NCBI GenBank assembly: GCA_034509495.1
Contig: CM067513.1
Coordinates: 20,694,051-20,758,050 of the forward strand
DNA from: Acestrorhynchus altus
Lineage: Eukaryota > Chordata > Actinopteri > Characiformes > Acestrorhynchidae
DNA length: 64,000 nucleotides
Reading direction: 5' to 3'
This document shows, piece after piece, positions 48,205 to 62,095 of this stretch. Position 1 is the first letter of the stretch, and every line of letters begins with the position of its first letter. The translations under genes were made by a program, and so were the position numbers. The notes under the pieces are model-generated. The model was not told where the DNA came from and ran no database searches. It saw nothing but the letters and a program-made list of their open reading frames with translations.

Positions 48205-51200
48205 ATGGGGGACAGTTCTGCTGAAGACACGCAGAGGCGGAGCTGCTCTGATTCTCATGTTCGGAGTCGGAAACCGCGCAGGGAGAACCCAGAGAACACA
48301 CAGCCCGCAGTACCTGAAAGAACCCAAACACGAGGTTCACACTTCAACGGGGCTGTGAGACAGCTGTCCCCCCGCCGGCCTGCCCCCCTCTGCCCGCTCC
48401 TGTGTGTGACGGCCCTCTCTGTCCTCACCCGCCTGCACAACATCACCGAGCCTCCGCACGTGTGGTGAGAGATTGATTCAAGCTCTTCTTCTAGCTCTGA
48501 CCATCCGCACAGTCTACAAAGATGTCCTCTTTTCACACAGTTGGGATGAGACCCATTTTGGGAAGATGGGCAGCTATTATATCAACCGGACCTTCTTCTT
48601 TGACGTCCATCCACCTCTGGGGAAGGTGAGGATTCAACAGCCAGCCCAGCTGCCCTTTATTATTAACACTGTTCCCTGACTCCCAGCCCCACCACCACCA
48701 CAGAGCAGTCCACCTGACCTGCTGTTCATTTTCATTCATGTCATTTTCCCTCTTTTTTACTTTCTTTTCAAAGTTATGTAAAAGACCAGGCCCTTAATTT
48801 AGCTCTCAGCAGGCTATGATCTTACATGTCAGCACCTTCATGACAGTTCTGAAGCTGAATGTAAGAACTTGCAAAAACCTATGTTTGCACACCTTTTTTG
48901 TGTGTTTGGGTTTTATTTTGCAATGTTAAATTAAGCTTCTAACAGGAACCATGTTTAAATTGTGGAGTATGTCTCTGGAGGATGAGGTATTTTCACTGCA
49001 AAAAAAGAAAATAATAATAATAATAATTATTACAATTATTAATTTGAAGACTTTTGACTGTACAAAATTTGGCGCCCAAAATACAACCTATGTGACTGTC
49101 ACACACTCAGTTACTCAGTCACACAGTGTGATATGTAGATGAGTTATAGACTGTAACTTGTTTTCTAGGCACAGTTTCTGTTAATCGCCCTCCTCCTCTT
49201 CAGGGGTTCAGGGACAGTGATGCATAGAACCACGCCAACTCAAATATTTGAATGCTTATACCATTAAAGCCTATTTTCTGAGAGTGTTAACCGACTGTTC
49301 TAAATTCCGAGATGCACCTGATAGGCCACATCCACTGACATACCACTATCTTGAATGGTCCGCCACCTAAATAACCTCGGGTCAGCCAAGGTCCTGTAGT
49401 GGTCTCTTTGCACAGATGATAAATAGATTAATATATTAAGAGTAAACAAATTGATAAACTCATCAACTGTGCAGAAGATTGGCTACAGTCAGTTATCATA
49501 TAACCCACAAATAATTGCCATTATCCTTCATTTCTAAGACGTTTTTATTATATCATTGTTTTTCAATGGATATGGTGCAGTGTTGTGTTTGGAAAGTCTG
49601 TAGGATGGTTTGCATAAGTCCTGAATTAGAACCAATAGCATGTGTCCTATTTTTTGGTTTTTAAAATCAGATGCTTATTGGTCTTGCTGGATATCTGACT
49701 GGCTACAATGGGACCTTTCCTTTTGTTAAACCTGGAGACAAGTATGAGGACCACAACTACTGGGGGATGAGAGGGGTAAACATATTTCTCACACTTTTTA
49801 GTTATGAGCTCATTTAGAGTGTATGTTGGTAGATATATGATATGGGAGTGCACTGGCTAGTTATAGTAAATTATGGGGTTGGGCACTATACAATATGATT
49901 TATGATGTGAAAAATATAAAGTGAAAAAAAATTAGAGCACCCTCTAAGGTTGATATAGGTTGATGTTTAAACTTTTAAAAGATCTAAATATTTATGATGC
50001 TGCACTTAGGATGATAGAAGCCATTTGTTTTCTTTGTGATTGACATGATAGGATTCAGTGTATGTATACCAGATCACTGTGGTTACATTGTAGTTTGTAC
50101 AATTGACTCATTGTCTTCTGTAATTCTACAGTTATTTCTGTAAAAGTGGAACACTTCAACATCTGCTGCTGCTGTTACCATATTGCTGACAGTGTAATGT
50201 AATGTTCAGTTCTGTGCAGCCCTTGGCTCCTGTCTGCCTCCCTTTGCCTTCCTGGTAGTCCAGGAGTTATCCCACTCTACTCCAGCTGCACTCATTGCAG
50301 CTTCCCTGCTCATTTTTGGTCAGTATATTATATGATGATATCAATGATATCTGACCCCTCATGTGGTTAGAAAATGTCATACTAAGTTCTGATAAGTCTG
50401 GGACTCATTTAAACAAACTTCTTGTTCTTGTCAGACACTGGCTGTATCACTCTCTCCCAGTACATCCTTCTGGATCCCATCCTCATGTTTTTCATCATGG
50501 GAGCTGTGCTGAGCATGGTCAAGTTCAATGGGCAGAGACTTAGGTAGGGTGAGTCCTCAATACCAGTTGTAGTTTGCTTTTCATTTTTGGGGGGGTTATG
50601 ATTGGATTTTAAACTGAAACATAAGTTGTTAGCCAATACAGGTGTCCTATTAATAAGGAATTATGGTTCTTTATTGACTTTTTTTTCTTTCCTTTTTATT
50701 GTCGCATTAATCAATTTCTAGGCCTTTCAGCTGGTCATGGTGGCTGTGGCTGCTTCTGATGGGCGTGAACCTCTCTGGCTCGCTTGGGTTGAAGTTTGTG
50801 GGGCTGTTTGTCATTCTTTTAGTTGGTATAAACACTGCATGCGACCTCTGGAAGCTGCTGGGGGATCTCCATCTGTCTATGGTACAGATATGAGTGAAGT
50901 GTGTGGTAAAAAACAGCAGCATGGTACCTGAAGATGATTTAATGACTGATCTCTGATACAAAAAGAGGTTTTCAATGTAGTTTCTTTCTCTCCAGATGGA
51001 ATTTGCAAAGCACTTATTTGCTCGAATTTTCGGGTTGATTGTGCTCCCTTTATTCCTGTACACTACAATATTTGCTGTCCATTTTGTCATCTTAAACAGA
51101 AGGTAAAACTACATAAAAACATATTTTGTGTTGCAGTATTGAAGTAGTTAGTGAATTTTACTGCACTAGAGAGATGACTTGCTGCAAAAAAAAAAAAAAA

Positions 51201-54200
51201 ATCCATAAATCCTTTTCTCTGCCCAGTGGTCCAGGAGATGGTTTCTTTAGCTCTGCTTTCCAGTCTCGTTTAATTGGAAACAATCTTCATAATGCCACTA
51301 TGCCAGAATGTGAGTATACTTGTAAATCACACACATACAACATATTATTTCTAATGTTCTGCAAAGTTAGGATCCAAGGTAACTTTCATTTGTTTCTACA
51401 TTCTTTTATCGTTTGTATCATTTATGTTTTATCTGGTTGCCCCCAAAAATACACAATGAGGTGAAGTGCTGTTCTGAATTGGCTGTAGTGGGTCCACTCC
51501 CATGAGTGTTGGTCTAACACTTTTTAAAACATGGAGTTAGTTCTGACCGGGACCCCGTCACCAACCATTATCTGCCATATGACTATTATCCTTCTATAAG
51601 ACTTGCGATGGGCATATGAAGAGTGGGGAAAGACACACCCAGTATGCAAATAGAGGATGCCAGGAGCCAATGGGAAGGTGGAGGTAATCAAAGCAGCCTC
51701 AGTTAGGTGTACATACAGTGTTGAGTTAACTCTGGCAATTGTCTCTTTACTCTCATTTATTCCATTAACACCAGAACTTTAACTATGCTCAATTTGCTGT
51801 GTAGTTAGAATAGTATAGTTTTAAATGCTAATACCTCCAGATCCATACTCCATACCCGTGTAGCTGTCTTTTGATGTCTTTAGTGTATTTAGTGTTAGTG
51901 ATCATTGCATTATTTTGAGCATTCATTGAAGGAAACATTCCTCAATTTACTTTGTCAGATGTTAGGTATGCAGTAGCTCAAATACAACAAAACCACAGTG
52001 TTTTTGCCCCCATGCAGATCTGGCATATGGCTCCACAATAACAGTGAAAAACCTGCGGATAGCTGGAGGCTATCTCCATTCCCACTGGCATCTTTATCCA
52101 GAGGGAGTTGGAGCCCACCAGCAGCAGGTTTGTACTTTCTTGTACTCTTTTTAGATATTTGTCTATTCAATAGCATTTATTGAGCACACACAAACACACA
52201 AACGCAGACACACACAGCAATAGTACCAACTTACCAACTGAGGCTTCACAATATATCATTTCAGCTTAGTCATCACAATGTGGGGAAAATATACGGTGGT
52301 ATACTTTTCACACAATATTCACATTGCAATTTCATTTGAGGCAAATTTATTGTTTAATTTTGATACACAGAGGGCATTATTAATGTATTGGATCCCTGAC
52401 CTTTGTAATAAGTAGTAATAGTATTTATACTTTTTTAACCCACTGAGTTATCACACACCACTGGTGAGTTGCACACACCAGAATTATCCCTCCGCATTTA
52501 ACCCATCCACAAACAGTGATACACGAATACACCTGGAGAGCAGCTGGGGAGTTCAATGCTCAAGAGCATTAGTCATGTCCTGCCAGTTAAGGGATTTGAA
52601 CCGGTGACCTTCCAGTCACAAGGCTGGTTCCTTAACCACCAGTCCATGGCTGCTCCACTTTGGTGAAATCTGGTGAAAGTTCCCATATTTCTTTTTAATA
52701 TTGCAGTGTATTTTGCAGAAAAATATATATTATTTTTTCAAGATCATGCAGTCCTAGTACCAACCCCACCTTCGATAGATATATTCTGTGTAAGACAGTT
52801 CTTAATCAGGTTGTTCTGCCTAAGCATTATAACTTTTCTTTGTTATTTTGTTTTAATAAAGATATCATTAACACGTGTTGAGAGAAATTCATGTTTTCTC
52901 ATATCTCAAATATTAATACAGTAGATCAGTAATTTGTGGGGGGGTTTTCACTTGATATATGTTAGCTGGCTAAGGCTAATTAGATTTTCCTCTCCTGCTT
53001 AACCTTAATAGGTCACTGCCTATCTGCACAAAGACTATAACAACCTGTGGCTGGTCAAGAGACCTGATGGTGATGGTGAGAAGGAATTTGTTTGTACATC
53101 TATGTGTATTTGAAAACTCTTGTTTTTATACTTTTGAATTTATCCCTTTTGTGTTAAATTTGTTTTTGTTGTTATTTTTAGTTCATTCAGGGACTCCAGA
53201 GCTTGTCCGACACGGGGATGTCATTCGACTAGAGCACAAAGAGTGAGCCTTCATAACGTTCTTTATCAGCTCTGTAAATTAGAGTTAAAGATCTGACAGG
53301 GACTTGAAGCCTAGTCATGGATGACACTTACCAAATAGGGATTCTTTATTGAACTGAAAATATAATTTACATCTAGGCCCGATCGCTGTCTTTAGGCTTT
53401 ATCAAGTATGAGTCGATGACTGATAGGTTTATTGTACCATTATGCACTGCCATCTCTTTATCTTGTAAGATCTTTTTTTTCCATCAGAACCACCAGAAAC
53501 CTGCACAGTCACTTGCATGAGGCACCTCTGACAAAGAAGCACCTTCAGGTCACAGGGTATGGCATTGTAAGTGACATTCATTTCCAGCATAGTGCGATTT
53601 ATTTTGCTTGTGAGCTTTATTTAAATTTGTTCTCATTTATAAATTAAAGTGAATAGTGACCTAGTTGTTGGTATTGGATGTAATGCTAATCTGTGGTGAA
53701 TAATTTTTGTCCATTTTTAGTCACTTTTAAGGCTGTATGATATTGGGGGGAAAAACTGACATCGCAATATTTTAGTGTTTTGCGATATATAAAATTTATT
53801 TTAATATATAGGAATTTTCACCACATTTAAGACCATACAATGTCTGTAATTACTTATTACATTATACGTGTTTCCTTAAAGCATAAAAAATACTTTCAGA
53901 TAAGGAGGAAAAAAAAGGGATTTGGGACAAAATAAAATGGATTTCATAGGGCCCTACAAGTCACAATTATCTATGATCCAACATGTGAGGATATTACTTA
54001 AGAACTCATTCTGGAGTAAAATAAATTATACTGAGCAGACGGAAACTGCCTCTGGTAGATATCGCATGAAAATGAGAACCGTGTTAATATTTCTTTTGTA
54101 TCAAGAACCAAAAAGATTTCAAATTAAAAAATTTTACATTGCACAAGATATTGCATGTCCAGCGATGTGACCATTGCATATGTGCACATATAAGTAACGA

Positions 54201-57200
54201 TGCTGAAACAATATATTGTGCAGCCCTAGTCCATTTGGCATGATTAATTGGTCATTTGGCCACAATTTAAATTCATGCAACGTACATGAGGCATACAGAT
54301 AGCTGTTTTTTAAGCAATGCAACGTACATTGTTCATTTTATTGAACAGTATAGCATGCAATGCAAACAACCTGACATGGGATGAAGCAAGTGTCTGAATT
54401 TATCCATGTAGTGTGAAAACTACTGGTGTGTCCAAGCTTCCGTTATTTGTTAGCTACATTAACCTCATAGTTCCAGTCGGTGAAAACCTAAGGAACAAAC
54501 CTTAGACACTAGATAACACTCATTGAATCAAATGTAGGAAAATGTATTGCTTTGTCACTTCTTCTTTTCAGAATGGTACAGGGGACCTCAATGACCTCTG
54601 GCAGGTGGAGGTGTGTGGGGGAAAGAAAGGTGATCCAGTAAAGGTCTTGCGCAGTAAAGTCCGCTTCCTGCATCGCTCCACTGGCTGTGTGCTTTTTTCC
54701 TCAGGCAAGACCCTCCCAAAGTGGTAAGAGTATTTGAATTGGTGCTGGGGAGGAAGCAGCTCATCTAGGATCTTTGTTGCTACTTATGAAAGACTAAACC
54801 AGCAAAGCAGGATTTCTCAATTAATTTGGCACTAAAAGTAAAGGAATGTCAAACATTTCACTTCTTTTACTGAACAAATTTAAGTTTGAATGGTAAGTTA
54901 TCTGACAAGCAAGAAATTCTGCTTTGTGAAGCACCTACCTGGGTTCAGAAATAGTTCAAGTCTGTGACTGAAATGGATACCTATTTACGTTTTAGGGCCC
55001 TAGAGGTCCCCTGTATGTCGGCCATTTTCCTCTAACTGTCCAAATTGTATAGTGGGATTCAAGCATGATTTTCAGGGCACTATATCCTCACACAATTCAC
55101 TTTTAATTTATAGTAAACATTGTAGCTCACTACACAAACTGAATTTGGAACAGAATGCAACTGTATGTTGTTACTGAACAACACAGTTGAACGAATGGAG
55201 CTGATGAAATTTGCTCAAATAGCTGCTAGCTAAGCCATTGATCGTTACAAGTCTCTGGATGCTGTTTTCCCATAACATTAGTTAATTAATGGGAGGGTTA
55301 AGTTTGTATGCAACATAATCAAGGATTATTCCATAAACAGCACAGAGCTTTACTAACTTTAATTCAGAAATCAGTTTGCATGTATGTACCAAGCTTCAAC
55401 CATGGCTCATACACTCACATGTTTATTTTATATGATCAGTACTGATGAGGAAGTGTCCAAATTCATCTGTGCCTCTACCACTACAAAGTAAACCAATGAG
55501 GGAATAGGAATCCATTTCGGTCACAGCCATAGTCAGTTTATTTGTCACATCAAAAGTCATTCACCCTATTGGTAGCAGTGAAATCCTTTGCAGAGCTTCT
55601 ATTTTGATGTTTTAGCAAAACACTGTGAATAAATTGTGATCAGCGAAGTGTTGGGCAATTAAAGAAAACATTTTTCAAGCACATTTGTTATGTCACTGTT
55701 TTAAAGGGGCTGGGAACAAGTGGAGGTCACATGTAGTCCATATTTAAAAGAAACTCCAAACTCCCAGTGGAACATTGAGGATCACATCAACCCAAATTGT
55801 GAGTTTTGATTTCTCTTAAAAACACTACAAATGATTCTTTGAGTGATACCGTAGAAGAGGCATTTTTAAAGAGATGTGTGTTAAGAACTTTCATACTCAA
55901 TGTAGTGCTTCTTTTCTAACTTTTTCCTCACACTTGCATCTGTATTACAAAAATTGTTCTTTATGAAATGAGAAAAGGTTCTTCTATGGCAGGGGTAGGC
56001 AGTCCTTCTCCTGGAATGCCAGCTTCCTGCACACTTTGCTGATTTCCCTGCTCTAACAGAACTACTAAACCTAGCAATGAGTGTTTGAGCAAGAGAAGCA
56101 CAAAACTGTAGGAGTCTGGCACTCCAGGAACAGGATTGTCTACCCCTGTTCTATGGCATCACTCTTAAGAACCTTTTGTAGCATCTTTATTTTTAAAAGT
56201 GTAAATGACAGGAATTGAGTCCCTGTATTGTTGCTGTATGTTTCTCTAGTACCCAACATCAGTTTGCATGTGCTCAAGCCCTCCTTCGTGGAGATTCTGC
56301 TGGAATCTCATATAGTCATGATCAGGGTAAGATGAGCCAAGAAAAGTAAGCCCATGTTTTTGTTCACAACATTGAAATGAAGTGTGACGTGTGCTGATAA
56401 ATATTTAATGTTATCAGGGTAACAGTGGCTTGAAACCTAAGGACAATGAGGTGAACTCTAAACCTTGGCACTGGCCAATCAACTATCAGGTATGTAACAC
56501 CTCAGAAAAATTCCACTGATAAAAGCCAGTTTTTGATTTGATCTAACATCTAATCCTTGTTACTGTGATGTGTAGGGCTTGAGGTTTTCTGGTGTGAATG
56601 AAACAGAATACCGAGTATATCTACTGGGGAACCCTGTGAGTCTATTCAGTTTATTCATTTCATTTCAATTCTCCGTTAAGGTCAATGCCCAAAATACTTG
56701 AAGCAGTAGTTCATATAAGGCTTTTTCTTGCGTAAACTGTAAAAAGAAAATAGACCACAGAGTTGAAATATTTAGCTGTTATGAACACTGAGATCTTAAA
56801 CAAGAGGTATGAGTGTTCTGTTTATTCTTTCTTTCTTTTTCTTTCTTTAAAGTTGCACCCAGACATCATTCATAACAGTAACAATGGCACCACTTATCAC
56901 AGTCACATACAAACATAGAAAAGGAAAAAATATATATATTTTTGAGGAACCAGTACCTTTCAGGTAGGCTAACAGAGGGGACCACACCTGCCAAAACCTC
57001 TCCTTCCTCTGGCAAAGGTTGTAAGTCAGTTTCTCTGAGAGAACCATAATGTCAGTGAGGGGCCTGTTGGGAGGTCCAAAATAATAGAATGCACTTTCTG
57101 CTCTGAAAGCCAACAAAATAAAGAAATCTGTGTAATTTCCTGTCTAAACCAGTCTAGTATTGCATAATTGTGAGGGAAGATCCAGATTGAGTGCAAGTGG

Positions 57201-60200
57201 GGAAAACAGAGAGAGATATTTGGATATTTTAAATATTTGCTAAGTCAGCAAGGTGTGGGATACAACAAAAGGACCACAAACTTTTCCAGCTTTTTCACAT
57301 TATGAAAAAAAAATTAAAAGATGAAGTGAAATTGTTAAATAACAATGGAGAGACTGAAAAACATTTATTCTGCCAAAGATAGGATAGTTGTAGAGAGCAC
57401 TAGGCAGCCAGGTTCAACTTAAATTTATTTACAAGGGGCAGGTAGTTTTTAGAAAAGAGATTCTTAAGATCTGGTGTTAGAAAAAACACCCAAATAATTA
57501 AATCTGTCAGTTGTCAAATGAAATGGGAAACTGTCCCCTAGAAAAGGGACCACAGATGTTGAAGGGCCAGCGGGAACATTAAATGCTTTGCTTTGCATAG
57601 AAGCTCTGCTTCTGTTTGATTAAAAAAGTAATTCACAGTATTTTGCAAAGTAGATGCCACTGATTTAAGCTAATGTTTGGGGTGGCTTAGTTTATCCAAC
57701 CATTTGCCCACCCACCTATCCACATCCAGACATACATAGAGAAACACAGACAGAAATTTTAACATTGTGAGTCTTTAGAAATCTACATATTATTTGTGTT
57801 TCTCTTTTGCACCCCCTCTCCTTCAGGTGATCTGGTGGCTGAACCTGTTCACTCTGGGGCTATTTGTTGTCATGGTGTCTGTGTGCTCTTTAGCTGCACA
57901 CAGAGGAGCTACATTAGAAGGCAAAAGGAAAGGTAAGCCGGCCACACTGCCATTCTTGGCAGTCAGACTTGGTAGTTTGTATCATAGAGCTGTTTGAAAG
58001 AAAATATTTTTTTTTTATTTACAGTACGTATAATTTAATTAGTAATAATATAATGTAAAAACAGAATTATAACTTTGCTAATAATTTGAAATCATCTGAC
58101 ACTGATTTTTCTCTTTTTTTTTTTTTGTTTTGGTGCTGTTTGATTATTGCAGCACACTACCATGTTCTTTTAGAAGGTGGTGGAATACTTTTCTTGGGTT
58201 GGCTGCTACATTACCTGCCTTTCTATACCATGGGTCGTATTCTGTACTACCACCACTACTTCCCTGCTATGCTCTTCAGCAGTATGCTTACAGGTACTGG
58301 TACTGTATAGTGTCTAAAGTGTTGACAGTTATACAGCAAATCTCAATTAACAAAGAGTTCCAAGGGTAATGACAATGCTTACACCATTTTATGCAAAAGT
58401 TTGCGCACCGTTGACACATCTTTTTTTTTTAATGAACACAGCTTCTGTATCTAATCAAACATGACACAATATTAATAGCAAATTCTAATGCAGCGTAACT
58501 CTCAGTAAGACTTACAACATCATAGATTAGAAAATCAGGCTTTAGACTGGGGTAGGCAATCCTGTTCCTGGTCCTTTTTGGGGCTTGTGGTGTTAGTGTG
58601 GTTTCGCTGGTATGAGTAGATGAGACACAGCAGTGCCACACAACACTACCATGTTATTGTCACTGCAGTGCTAAGAATGACCCATTACCAAAATAATATC
58701 TGCCCTGTGGGATCCTGACCATTGAAGAACAGGGTGAAAGAAGGCTAATAAGGCAGTATAAGGCAGAGTAACAATTATAATTATAGAATTATAGAACTAC
58801 ATCTGCTCCTGTGTGGTAAGGTAAGCTGATAAAAATGAACGGTGAGTATAGAAATATTCAAATTAGAGTTGTTAATAATGTTGTGGTAGATCAATTTCAG
58901 GCTATCGTGGGGTTGTCATGTGATCTTGATTAACAACATGCCACTGCATAATATATGAACACTACCAGTCAAAAGTTTCAAAACCCAAATTGGGTGTTCT
59001 AAAACTTTTGTCCGGCAGTGTAGTTTCAGCTTCTGGTTTCTACAGTGTGTAATGTTGTGAAGAAACGGCAGTTCAGGTGACCAAGAAACAACACAAACAC
59101 ACAAACAACATAATCAAAATAAAGACAAGGAAAGTAAATAAAATGTAGAAGCAAAATAATTTTTTTTAAACAAGTGTGGATTGAAATTTTCTGCCAAAAT
59201 AAGCAAAGTTACTTTGGTCAATAAAAGAACACCTTGCCAGCCGTGAAGCATGGAGGTGGAGCTGTCATGTTTGGGGTTGCCAAATATTAAACAGATGAAA
59301 GGAAGAATGGATTCCACAAAACACTAGCAGATTGATGGAAATATAACTGAAATGGGATGGCTTCTACAACAGGATAATGGTCTAAAATATAGCAGCCCAT
59401 TGTTTACTGTCTGAACAGAAACAAAGTGAACTTTTTCACATTATTCTGAAATAAATATCATTGAAAGTTGTGAAAAGACCTTAACCAAGCTGTGCTGCAA
59501 GACCAGCCAAGAATATCACATAGCTAGATGTTTTCTTTAAAGGAAAATGGGAACAAAATACTGTAATAATTGAAAGATTTGTAGCTGGCTGTATAGCTAC
59601 AAGCAGATGCTGTGTTTACTATTACAAAATGAAAGAAAAGGGCTAAATGTTATTTTACCACATTTTAACCCTTTTATAATTTCCTTTATTACTTTAGATG
59701 TTCAACATTCAGATGTTTATTAATCCTAAACAATCATTTAATAACATAAACTTTTACCTTGATTTAAAGGTATAACCTTGGACACATTTCTACAGAATGT
59801 TGACCTTCTGTGTAGTCCACCTGTTTCAAAGTTTGTTTTAAGAGGGGGTCAGACCATTCTCCTGGTCGGCATCCTTTACAGGTGAGCACATTAGCAGGCT
59901 TTACAATTGTCATTGTTGTAACATTTTTGTAAGGACAAAATACTTTAACTTATGTTAATATTAAAATATAATGTAATTCTGGGCCATTTTTATTGGTCCA
60001 CACACCATGCATTGTTCTGACTAAAGGACAGCTTTTTTTTTTTTCAAAATTATTGAAATGGAGATTCAGAGTTTTGGGATGTCCATGTTTTTTGTGCCAC
60101 CCATACATTTATATATTTGTGCTCAATCTCTTATTTTTCTTCATGTACAGCTTCTATCTGTTCCACCCTCTCTCCTATGGCATGAGGGGCCCTTTAGCTC

Positions 60201-60256
60201 ATGACCCCTCCTCCTCCATGGCTGGACTCCGATGGCTGGACTCCTGGGAATTTTAG
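48205..60256 (+). CDS. pomt2: pomt2, protein O-mannosyltransferase 2
   Basis: Twenty-one exons splice in one frame to 749 aa (human 750): 48205-48464, 48541-48625, 49671-49775, 50210-50318, 50435-50543, 50722-50881, 50996-51102, 51227-51309, 52018-52127, 53012-53075, 53182-53242, 53488-53566, 54572-54723, 55707-55798, 56250-56326, 56418-56489, 56576-56635, 57827-57932, 58153-58293, 59770-59881 and 60151-60256 (TAG). The protein is a multi-pass ER membrane enzyme. The luminal acidic motif WDETHFGKM (D89-E90) is the conserved PMT catalytic region, followed by HPPLGK. Hydrophobic helices come next, then MIR repeats in the middle third (for example YLHKDYNNLW, VTGYGINGTGD), then C-terminal helices and the end WLDSWEF. 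With POMT1 it transfers mannose from dolichol-phosphate-mannose to Ser/Thr of alpha-dystroglycan. The start fits human length. No break was seen. Confidence 0.98.
52480..52660 (-). repeat. SINE copy in a pomt2 intron
   Basis: The reverse-strand copy shows tccgcatttaacccatcc, cctgccagttaaggg and ttccagtcacaaggctggtt. The B box on the minus strand is slightly decayed. Confidence 0.75.
53717..54228. mobile_element. hAT-type MITE, about 510 bp
   Basis: The left end, taaggctgtatgatattgg, is inverted at the right end (acaatatattgtgcagccct). The 8-mer gtccattt occurs just outside both ends (53709-53716 and 54229-54236), consistent with a hAT target duplication. The left terminus carries a few extra bases. 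It lies in a pomt2 intron. Confidence 0.7.
55990..56148. mobile_element. hAT-type MITE, 159 bp, perfect 8-bp target duplication
   Basis: It begins caggggtaggcagtcc and ends ggattgtctacccctg, clear inverted ends. It is flanked by identical ttctatgg at 55982-55989 and 56149-56156. It sits in the pomt2 intron before exon 15 and has no coding capacity. Confidence 0.9.
56850..57510 (-). repeat. possible L1-like retrotransposon 3' fragment
   Basis: The minus-strand frame 57116-56847 includes LSEKLTYNLCQRKERFWQVW followed by SPLLAYL, resembling the end of L1/Tx1 ORF2 proteins, where a W-x-P-x(2) motif follows a charged helix. Similarity was judged by eye. It lies in a pomt2 intron. Confidence 0.4.
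58590..58895. mobile_element. right half of the long-TIR MITE
   Basis: It shares gacacagcagtgccac, gtcactgcagtgctaagaatg and aacagggtgaaag with the full copies. It ends gttgtggtagatca, a decayed terminus. It lies in a pomt2 intron. A partial hAT MITE end (ggggtaggcaatcctgttcc) lies just left at about 58549. Confidence 0.7.
58955..59640 (+). mobile_element. Tc1-like relic, family E
   Basis: It begins near ctaccagtcaaaagtttc, a common Tc1-type terminus. It then contains decayed transposase text, including gtgaagcatggaggtggagc (the VKHGGG motif region) and gatggcttctacaacaggat. The frame is shattered. It lies in the pomt2 intron before exon 20. Confidence 0.65.
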
Positions 60257-60900
60257 AAGATTTATTTTTTAACTCATTGACTAGTCTAGACACTATTAAG
60301 CTGCTAAAATATAGTGCACTGCATTTCATCATCTAACAGTGTTACAGTGTTACACTGCAATCTGATTTTACCAAATAACACTACAACTATATTTTTGTGC
60401 TTATTTTTATAGTACTGAATTTATTCTTTTATTCAGTATACTACATGCAGGCCTGGTTAACACAACCAATATTCAGCTGTGAGCACTCCACATCATTTCA
60501 TTACCTGAGAGCAAAGTAAATTAGGATGTGATCCATATTATGAAACATTAGATAATCATTATTTGCAGTTTTTGTGGTACACAAACAAAATGTATTGTTT
60601 GACTGAAGTAAACATTAAAAAAAGTGCCTTTTTAATAGTGTTTAAAGAATATAGTAAATGGAGTGAGACAACAGACTAAAGCACTAAAATGTGAAAATTT
60701 GATCCTGTGGGGGTTGAAAATATTTCATTCATGATCATTTCTGAACTTCTAACCTCTGATTTAAAGTTTTGAATCCTGTATTACTGACTGGATGATTTGT
60801 TGTGGATTTTAGGAAGCTAGAAGCAGATAGCAGTATTGTTTGCCCTCTTACTTGGATTTGTGTGATCTTTGGATTGATGTTGGGAGTTGTTTTACTGTTT

Positions 60901-60906
60901 AATAAA
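60901..60906 (+). other. poly(A) signal, probable for pomt2
   Basis: AATAAA lies about 645 bases past the pomt2 stop codon, within a run containing a second overlapping hexamer. Confidence 0.5.
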
Positions 60907-60929
60907 AAATAAATAATTTTTTTATAAGA

Positions 60930-61970
60930 ATGTCCTGTTATGTTTTTCCTCATTGGTTCATTACTTGGAAAATATACGAGACTTTGGTAAGGTAATATGT
61001 TCAACGGTATAGGAGGGATTTGCTTTTCTATGTAATTGTTTTAATTTTCCAGTATTGCAAGATTGTAAGAGCAAGTGAGCACTGAATTTAACTTTTTAAA
61101 ATAGATAAAACATGATTCGCTGTCATGTCCATAGCTGCATGGATATGTGTATGTTTACTGTTCCCATCAAATGAAATCCTTACCTCTCCAAAATGGTAAC
61201 TAGATCTCTGTAGCCAAATCACAAAAGCAACAGTGTGTCCTTGACCGCTCGGTGTTTGATGTGAGTGTTTAGCTGTGTTATCTTTAGCATTTTCACACAG
61301 TAATATAGAAGACTAGATTACTTAAACTCTGAGACTACGACTTGGTGCCTTCCTGCATCCGAATCCTGAATAAGTAAGTAACATTTCAGACACAACCATG
61401 GTGTACTTGTGTGTTTTTGGAAAATGTCCCACCCTTCAATAAAAAAAGAGCCAATCAGTTTGATGTTTTTCTTTCTCTTTGTGTTTATGCATCAAACTTT
61501 ACAGTATTTAAGGCAGGTATGAATTGACTGATTCTTTCTCAGATATATGTTTATAAAACGTTTATATTTGATTTTAGGTGCAGTGTTTTACACTTAGAAA
61601 TCTCCTCCAGAAGTGATTTTTTTACAGACTGCATTAAACACTTTTACTATTTAATAGTTTTTTGTTAAAAATGCTTGTTACTAAAGGCAGGAAAGAGGGA
61701 TAATAAATGAAGGAGACGGACTGTGAGTGGAAACAGGGCTTAGTGAACATTGTTTACACCAGAATCTGGTGAATTTGTTTATTTGGGAATGAACTGACTT
61801 TATTTACACTGTAGCTTTCATTAGTGGATATATAGCAGCCATAAAAATCTGTATCTAACACAAACATTGAGTGGCGTCTCTTCAAAGAAATGTGTTTGTG
61901 TCCTTTTTAATGAGGGGGTAACCCCTAGACCCCAGTTAAAGCCTTAATGTATGTCTCAGTGTTATAATTT
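60930..61970. other. intergenic DNA between pomt2 and the next gene
   Basis: It is AT-rich with no recognised coding or repeat feature. Confidence 0.5.
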
Positions 61971-61979
61971 GGACTTCAT

Positions 61980-62076
61980 TTCCCAGCGGTCTCTGGCGAA
62001 GGCGGGACAACTCGCGTCAGTCGGTCCTCATCTCTCGACCGATTGGTTGAAGAAGATCACGTGTGTGGTTGTCAAG
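61980..62076 (+). promoter_or_regulatory. TATA-less promoter of the next gene
   Basis: It is GC-rich, with an Sp1-like ggcggg (about 62001), an inverted CCAAT box (cgattggttg, about 62039) and a TCACGTG E-box (CACGTG at 62058-62063) just before an ATG. The tight cluster of these motifs is typical of a housekeeping promoter. Confidence 0.55.
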
Positions 62077-62095
62077 ATGGCGTCTCCGAATGGAG
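62077..62095 (+). CDS. first coding exon of an unidentified gene (19 nt)
   Basis: ATG at 62077 sits in a strong context (caagATGG) and reads MASPNG, followed by a GT donor (gag/gtaaaa) at 62096. It lies immediately after the promoter-like block. The rest of the gene is beyond the window. Six residues are too few to name it. It could also be a chance ATG in an untranslated exon. Confidence 0.4.
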
